Source: Actinomycetes bacterium (GTDB lineage: Bacteria; Actinomycetota; Actinomycetes; Actinomycetales; Dermabacteraceae). From it: a DNA stretch of 10,234 nucleotides. Shown here piece by piece: positions 7,026 to 10,234 of the stretch; the stretch's first letter is position 1, and each line of letters starts with the position of its first letter. Both the position numbers and the translations under genes were made by a program. The notes beneath the pieces were generated by a model. It was not told where the DNA came from and made no database searches. It was given only the letters and a program-made list of their open reading frames with translations. The stretch lies in assembly GCA_023389045.1 (NCBI GenBank), contig JAEWEZ010000129.1:1-10234 (forward strand), given 5' to 3'.

Positions 7026-7579
7026 ATCCCGAGGCAGTAACGGGACGCCGGAATCTCATGGACCAGCCGACCCATCTCCAGGGCCACGGCCGAGGGCTGA
7101 TCCTTCCCCACCGACCGCGGCACAGTGATATCCACGGCTGGGGTCCGCCCATAGGTCGTGTAGTGCACGATGCCGTTGTCGTCCTCACGGATCAGCCAGT
7201 CCACGGTGAAACCACTGGGATCGCCCAGGCGCGTGCAGGGCGCCGTCGTCGGCCCCGGGGGAGTGACCCCACAGCGCAGCACGATCGTGTCGGCCCCCGA
7301 CCCCCAGGCGGCCGTGCCCTGGCTCGTGGTCTCCACCCGCTCCTGCCCGAGCATCTCCACCGGCGCCCCGAGAATAATCCGGGCGCAGGCGGGATCAGCA
7401 GCGTCGGGACCAGCAGGAACACTCACTGCTCCGCAACCGCTCAGACCCAACAGCAGCACAGCTGTAGCCGCGAGGGCGCCTCCCGTGCCGTAGCGTGCAG
7501 CGCGGCCTGCGGCCGGGGAGGGCGCGCTGAGCGGCGCGGGCAGTGCGGTGCGCGGCTGAGGATCCTCGGAACAAGACAC
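7010..7579 (-). CDS. DUF3515 family putative lipoprotein
   Basis: This is an actinobacterial family of unknown function. The 189-residue product has a hydrophobic segment at about 33-48 ending in the lipobox LSGC with Cys49, so it is probably a lipoprotein held on the outer face of the membrane. The 30-odd residues before the hydrophobic segment make an unusually long leader. Family features follow: DPAC (Cys65), GTAAWG, IVLRCGV (Cys103), a further Cys115, TVDWL, TTYGRTPAVDITVP at 141-154 and Cys182. Four cysteines in the exported part could form two disulfides. The start is a GTG at 7579; no better start lies between it and the signal segment, and no Shine-Dalgarno at good spacing is seen (AGAGG directly abuts it). 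It converges on ddl and diverges from thiL. Beside thiL is a usual place for the family. Confidence 0.9.
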   Translation of the reverse strand: MSCSEDPQPRTALPAPLSAPSPAAGRAARYGTGGALAATAVLLLGLSGCGAVSVPAGPDAADPACARIILGAPVEMLGQERVETTSQGTAAWGSGADTIVLRCGVTPPGPTTAPCTRLGDPSGFTVDWLIREDDNGIVHYTTYGRTPAVDITVPRSVGKDQPSAVALEMGRLVHEIPASRYCLGMSETQ

Positions 7580-7634
7580 CCTCTGAGCCTACCGGGGAGC
7601 CCTGACCCTTCTGCTTCTTGTGGGGCCTGCGGGT

Positions 7635-7682
7635 GCGTGGGGAGCGGGGGCGCGTGGGGAGCGGGGGCGCGTGGGGAGCGGG
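7635..7682. repeat. 17-bp tandem repeat, 2.8 units, in the divergent DUF3515-thiL gap
   Basis: The unit GCGTGGGGAGCGGGGGC occurs at 7635-7651 and identically at 7652-7668, and its first 14 bases recur at 7669-7682. The array occupies about 40% of the 125-bp gap between the divergent DUF3515 and thiL genes, so it lies within or just upstream of both promoters. The plus strand is strongly G-rich, with repeated runs of four or five G, so a G-quadruplex is possible. The period of 17 is not a multiple of three, which argues against a coding origin. It ends 22 bases before the thiL start. Confidence 0.85.
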
Positions 7683-7704
7683 CCGGATACGGAACACTAG
7701 AGCC

Positions 7705-8772
7705 ATGACACGCAGCGATGAGGCGAGTATTGCGCACCTCGGCGAAGCGGGAATCCTCGCCCGAATCCTGCCGGTCGCCGGTCTGGTCGAGATGAGCGGG
7801 CAGCTTACCGGCTTCACGGTGGACGTCGGCCCCGGTGATGACGCCGCAGTGGCCAGCCTGCCCCCGGGCGCACGCCTCGTGGCCACCACGGACACCATGA
7901 TTGAAGGCCACGATTTCCTTCGCACCGCAACGACGCCCGAGTGCATCGGGCATAAAGCAGCGGTGCAAAACCTGGCCGACATCGCCGCGATGGGCGCGCG
8001 GCCCGTGGCGCTTCTCGCCTCCGTCAGCGCCCCCTCGAACACCTCGGTGCAGGTTCTCGAGGGGCTGACGCGAGGGATGGTCCGACGGGCCGCGCGAGAT
8101 GGTGCCGAGCTCATCGGCGGGGACCTCGGTGGGGCAGAACAGCTCACGATCACCGTGACCGCCCTTGGTGCGCTCCCGGCAGAGCAGGCGCCGGTGCTGC
8201 GCTCCGGGGCACAGCCGGGTGACGTGGTCGCGGTGGGCTCGGAGCAGATCGGACGGTCAGCGGCGGGACTCGCGGTGGTTCTCGGTGGGTTCGCGCGGGT
8301 GGTATCCGACGGGGAGGACGACGACGCGGGGGCAACCCTGCAGGTCGACGGTCTGCGGGCGCAGAGTGCGCTCGATGTGCTGCGCTGGCATAACGCCCCG
8401 GATCCGGAGCTTTCTCTGGGCTGGCATGGTGGGCAGAGCGCGCACGCCATGATGGACCTTTCCGACGGGTTGCTCCGCGACGGTGGGCGGATCGCCGCTG
8501 CTAGCGGCGTGATCCTGGATCTCGATCCGGGCTTGCTCGCCGGCGATGTTGCCGCTGTCGAGGATCTCGCGCGGGAACTTGGGGCTGGCCCCTTGGCGTG
8601 GGTGCTCGATTCCGGGGAGGAACACGCCATGCTCGCGACTTTCGCGCCCGGAGCAGTGCCGCCTGGTTTCCGGCAGATCGGCACCGTTCGGGCCTGTGAA
8701 GCAAGGGAGGAGCCGGCAATTTTGTATGACGGTCAGCGCCCTGACCTGCAGGGATTCGATCACTTTGCCTGA
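7705..8772 (+). CDS. thiL: thiamine-monophosphate kinase
   Basis: ThiL phosphorylates thiamine monophosphate with ATP to thiamine diphosphate, the active cofactor. The 355-residue product has the PurM-like kinase blocks: GPGDDAAV at 42-49 (metal/ATP acidic residues), TTDTMIEGHDF at 61-71, NLADIAAMGARP at 89-100, LIGGDL at 137-141, MDLSDGL at 250-256 and DSGEEHAML at 302-310. It is somewhat longer than the roughly 320-330 usual for ThiL; an acidic Asp/Glu-rich segment at about 200-222 accounts for some of this. The frame is open from 7618, but that stretch is the G-rich tandem repeat; the family N-terminus fits the ATG at 7705. There is no strong Shine-Dalgarno; AACACT (7693-7698) could be a -10 for a nearly leaderless transcript. 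No other thiamine gene is in view. Confidence 0.96.
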   Translation: MTRSDEASIAHLGEAGILARILPVAGLVEMSGQLTGFTVDVGPGDDAAVASLPPGARLVATTDTMIEGHDFLRTATTPECIGHKAAVQNLADIAAMGARPVALLASVSAPSNTSVQVLEGLTRGMVRRAARDGAELIGGDLGGAEQLTITVTALGALPAEQAPVLRSGAQPGDVVAVGSEQIGRSAAGLAVVLGGFARVVSDGEDDDAGATLQVDGLRAQSALDVLRWHNAPDPELSLGWHGGQSAHAMMDLSDGLLRDGGRIAAASGVILDLDPGLLAGDVAAVEDLARELGAGPLAWVLDSGEEHAMLATFAPGAVPPGFRQIGTVRACEAREEPAILYDGQRPDLQGFDHFA

Positions 8773-8918
8773 GAAGCGCTCATTCCCAGGAAGTTGCTAG
8801 GAAGGACACAGTCCCTGTTCGGGGAGTATGTGTTCACTGGCTTCAACGCGTTACCGGAAGGGCCCGCCCACTGAGGAGGGAGCGGAGCCCAACGGACCGG
8901 GACGCGGGGAAAAGGGAT

Positions 8919-8955
8919 AGCCCCGGCTCGTGGGGACGAGCCGGGGCTCTTTTTT
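8919..8955 (+). terminator. strong rho-independent terminator downstream of thiL
   Basis: A perfect 12-bp GC-rich stem, AGCCCCGGCTCG (8919-8930) paired with CGAGCCGGGGCT (8937-8948), has the 6-base loop TGGGGA and is followed by C and six T (8950-8955). On the minus strand no T-run follows, so it ends plus-strand transcripts only. It lies 146 bases beyond the thiL stop and insulates thiL from the accessory genes on the right. It is the only convincing intrinsic terminator in the window. Confidence 0.95.
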
Positions 8956-8992
8956 GCCTTCAAGCCGGGGTGAGGAACGTGCTGGGCGTCAT

Positions 8993-9001
8993 TGTGGACA
9001 G
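8993..9001 (-). promoter_or_regulatory. DnaA-box-like 9-mer
   Basis: TGTGGACAG on the plus strand reads CTGTCCACA on the minus strand, which fits the high-GC actinobacterial DnaA-box form (T/C)TGTCCACA known from Streptomyces. It lies 37 bases after the terminator and 45 bases before a second site in the opposite orientation. Match to consensus is direct; binding is untested. Confidence 0.45.
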
Positions 9002-9046
9002 CCCGCAGCACCGTGGAGGATCCGCGTGACCTGGGGCGATGCAGGG

Positions 9047-9055
9047 TTATCCACA
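9047..9055 (+). promoter_or_regulatory. DnaA-box consensus 9-mer
   Basis: TTATCCACA is a perfect match to the strong E. coli DnaA box. It is 86 bases upstream of the DUF6318 start codon, in the likely promoter zone, and is followed by a short T-rich stretch. With only two sites and no dnaA or dnaN nearby this is not an origin; DnaA-linked control of the next gene, or chance, are the options. Confidence 0.5.
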
Positions 9056-9140
9056 TTTTCGAGGGGGCGGTGGCGGTAGGGCTTGCATTTTTCCTAGCGT
9101 TCAGGGCATGCCTGTGCTGACTCGATGTGGAGGTTCCCGG

Positions 9141-9761
9141 ATGGGTGTGGTGCGACGTAGTGCTGCCGTGGTGGTGGCTGGCGTGCTGTTGGTGTTGGCG
9201 GCCTGCGGTGGGGAAAACCCGGCCGCGCGGCCGGTGGAGTTGAAAGAGCCGACCTGGGACAGCGGCTCCGAGCCCAGCGACGGGGGCGGCAAGAGCGACG
9301 GTGGCGGTGAAGCCACTAAGGCTGTGCCCGATATTCCACCACCGGACCCTAAGGACTTCCCGGGGATGGATCAGAAGACCGATGAGGGCGCGGAGCAGGC
9401 GGCGCGGTATTTCCTTCATGTTACCTATTGGGCGCATCAGACTGACGGACTTGCTAAATACGACGCCTTAATTCTCGAAGACTGCCAGAAATGCCAGGCG
9501 ATTAGAGAGGATATCCAGGGGAGAGGTAAAGCTAGGTCTTTCTGGTCAAAAACCGAGGTTGCGCTTGGTGTATGCAGCTTAATGTATTCAGAGCAAGATT
9601 TAAGAGAATATCACTGCTATACGACGCTGTCGCCGCACTTCGAGCCAGCATTCCCAGGCGAGCCGGCGGAGGATGTGGGTAAGCTGGAGTTAGCGACGGG
9701 TGTCCAGCTCAAATGGGTAGACAGAAAATGGTTAGTGAGCGGGTATGCGGTGGTGAAATAG
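9141..9761 (+). CDS. DUF6318-like putative lipoprotein
   Basis: The 206-residue product starts with a lipoprotein signal: MGVVRR, a hydrophobic core to residue 20, and the lipobox LAAC with Cys22. A Gly/Ser/Asp/Pro-rich linker (about 23-75) probably spans the cell wall. The C-terminal domain, EGAEQAARYFLHVTYWAHQTDG followed by LEDCQKCQ (Cys115, Cys118), resembles the DUF6318 family of actinobacterial lipoproteins; its function is unknown. Further cysteines at 145 and 159 could pair with these. The frame is open from 9039, but GGAGG at 9129-9133 lies 7 bases before the ATG at 9141 and the signal peptide begins there, so this start is preferred over ATG 9039 or 9108. The first half has about 72% GC and actinomycete codons. 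From about residue 94 the GC drops and five TTA and five AGA/AGG codons appear, suggesting a mosaic or transferred gene. Confidence 0.85.
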   Translation: MGVVRRSAAVVVAGVLLVLAACGGENPAARPVELKEPTWDSGSEPSDGGGKSDGGGEATKAVPDIPPPDPKDFPGMDQKTDEGAEQAARYFLHVTYWAHQTDGLAKYDALILEDCQKCQAIREDIQGRGKARSFWSKTEVALGVCSLMYSEQDLREYHCYTTLSPHFEPAFPGEPAEDVGKLELATGVQLKWVDRKWLVSGYAVVK

Positions 9762-9762
9762 A

Positions 9763-10234
9763 ATGAAAAAAGCGACTAGCTTTAGAAGGCTCCTTGGGGT
9801 CAGTTGCATCGCTTCGCTGTGTATATTGATTTGTACTTTTTCTGCACATGCAGACGATTCTGAACATGAGGAGAAAAGCGATGCATTCAATGTCGAAATG
9901 TCAAAATCCGCCCCGGGGCAGTCTGGCGTGGGTGGTGAGTCGGGCCATAACGAGCGACCAAAGGCCGTAGGCTCCTATGCCTCGTGGCAGGATTCGAGAG
10001 AGCATGACGCTCTGAACTGCAAGCTGTCTGATGGTGATTTGGATTGTCGATACGATGCGAGGTCGTGCGAGGCTGCGTATTCGGCTCCGTTTAAGGGGAC
10101 GGCAGTAGATGTCTTCTATAAAGACCAGGGTAGGTGGTCTGGGAAGAAGGATCCGAAGAAGCAGACCCAGCGCGGGACCCGGGTCAAGACCGCAACGGGT
10201 GAGCAGGTGGATCTTGGGTTCCGCTGTGTAACGC
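9763..10234 (+). CDS. exported protein of unknown function, 3' end outside the window
   Basis: The frame starts at an ATG one base after the DUF6318-like stop and stays open to the window edge, giving 157 residues. MKKATSFRRLL, a hydrophobic core and the cleavage-type site AHA at 28-30 form a standard Sec signal peptide without a lipobox, so the product is exported. The mature part opens with a charged, Gly/Ser-rich stretch (31-75), followed by a segment with Cys86, Cys95, Cys102 and Cys155 (NCKLSDGDLDCRYDARSCE), which looks like a small disulfide-stabilised extracellular domain. I do not recognise the family. The single-base spacing means it is almost certainly translated with the lipoprotein upstream; GTGA at 9753-9756 lies inside that gene and no strong Shine-Dalgarno is seen. 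GC is about 42-43% over its first 150 bases, rising to about 65% near the edge. Confidence 0.8.
   Translation, partial: MKKATSFRRLLGVSCIASLCILICTFSAHADDSEHEEKSDAFNVEMSKSAPGQSGVGGESGHNERPKAVGSYASWQDSREHDALNCKLSDGDLDCRYDARSCEAAYSAPFKGTAVDVFYKDQGRWSGKKDPKKQTQRGTRVKTATGEQVDLGFRCVT

Larger units (their letters stand above)
8773..9140. other. 368-bp gap between thiL and the DUF6318 gene: terminator, DnaA-like boxes, possible small ORF
   Basis: No established gene lies here. An ATG at 8828 opens a 30-codon frame (MCSLASTRYRK...) ending with TAG at 8918-8920, on the first bases of the terminator hairpin. GGGGAG lies only one base before this ATG, so translation is doubtful. Downstream of the terminator are two DnaA-box-like 9-mers. 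A possible promoter for the DUF6318 gene is TAGCGT (9095-9100) as -10, with no good -35. I found no tRNA, SRP RNA or other structured RNA that I can recognise in 8773-8918. Confidence 0.5.

Noticed and set aside
6981..7682. CRISPR-like array
   Set aside because: The repeats are directly adjacent short units without spacers, at separate loci with unrelated sequences.
7395..8684. 429-codon minus-strand open frame across thiL and the DUF3515 gene start
   Set aside because: It overlaps two well-supported genes and reads as Ser/Arg/Pro-rich low complexity.
8993..9055. Replication origin
   Set aside because: Only two DnaA-like boxes, no AT-rich unwinding region of normal size and no dnaA, dnaN or similar neighbours.

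Overview
The window is high-GC DNA from an actinomycete (Actinomycetota, probably Micrococcales or Actinomycetales). Support for this comes from the GC-rich third codon positions, the gene order leuC-leuD-murA-acyltransferase-gpsA-ddl-DUF3515-thiL, the actinobacterial style of MurA and Ddl, and a DUF6318-type lipoprotein. The species cannot be read from the sequence.

Layout. Bases 1-1769 hold the 3' part of leuC and all of leuD, the two subunits of isopropylmalate isomerase (leucine synthesis). Bases 1902-6974 hold five same-strand genes for envelope precursors: murA, a small DUF2867-like gene overlapping murA by ATGA, a PlsC-type acyltransferase, gpsA and ddl. MurA and Ddl make peptidoglycan precursors. 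GpsA makes glycerol-3-phosphate and the acyltransferase probably adds an acyl chain to its lysophosphatidate derivative. A DUF3515 lipoprotein gene (7010-7579) faces ddl, and thiL (7705-8772) diverges from it. This part is conserved housekeeping DNA with all recognisable active-site residues intact.

The right end differs. A 368-bp gap (8773-9140) holds a strong intrinsic terminator and, after it, two DnaA-box-like 9-mers in opposite orientation. Then come a DUF6318-type lipoprotein gene and, one base after its stop, the start of a gene for an exported Cys-containing protein of unknown function that runs off the window. Inside the lipoprotein gene the GC content falls from about 72% to 43-50%, and TTA and AGA/AGG codons appear. 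This lower-GC DNA continues into the next gene, so the pair looks like accessory or mosaic DNA.

Three gaps between genes carry short tandem repeats of about three units: 18 bp (leuC-leuD), 15 bp (ddl-DUF3515) and 17 bp (DUF3515-thiL). In the first two, the unit is a multiple of three and in register with the upstream gene's stop codon. I found no clear new biological system. The best leads are the right-end lipoprotein/exported-protein pair, the paired DnaA-like sites before it, and the repeats.
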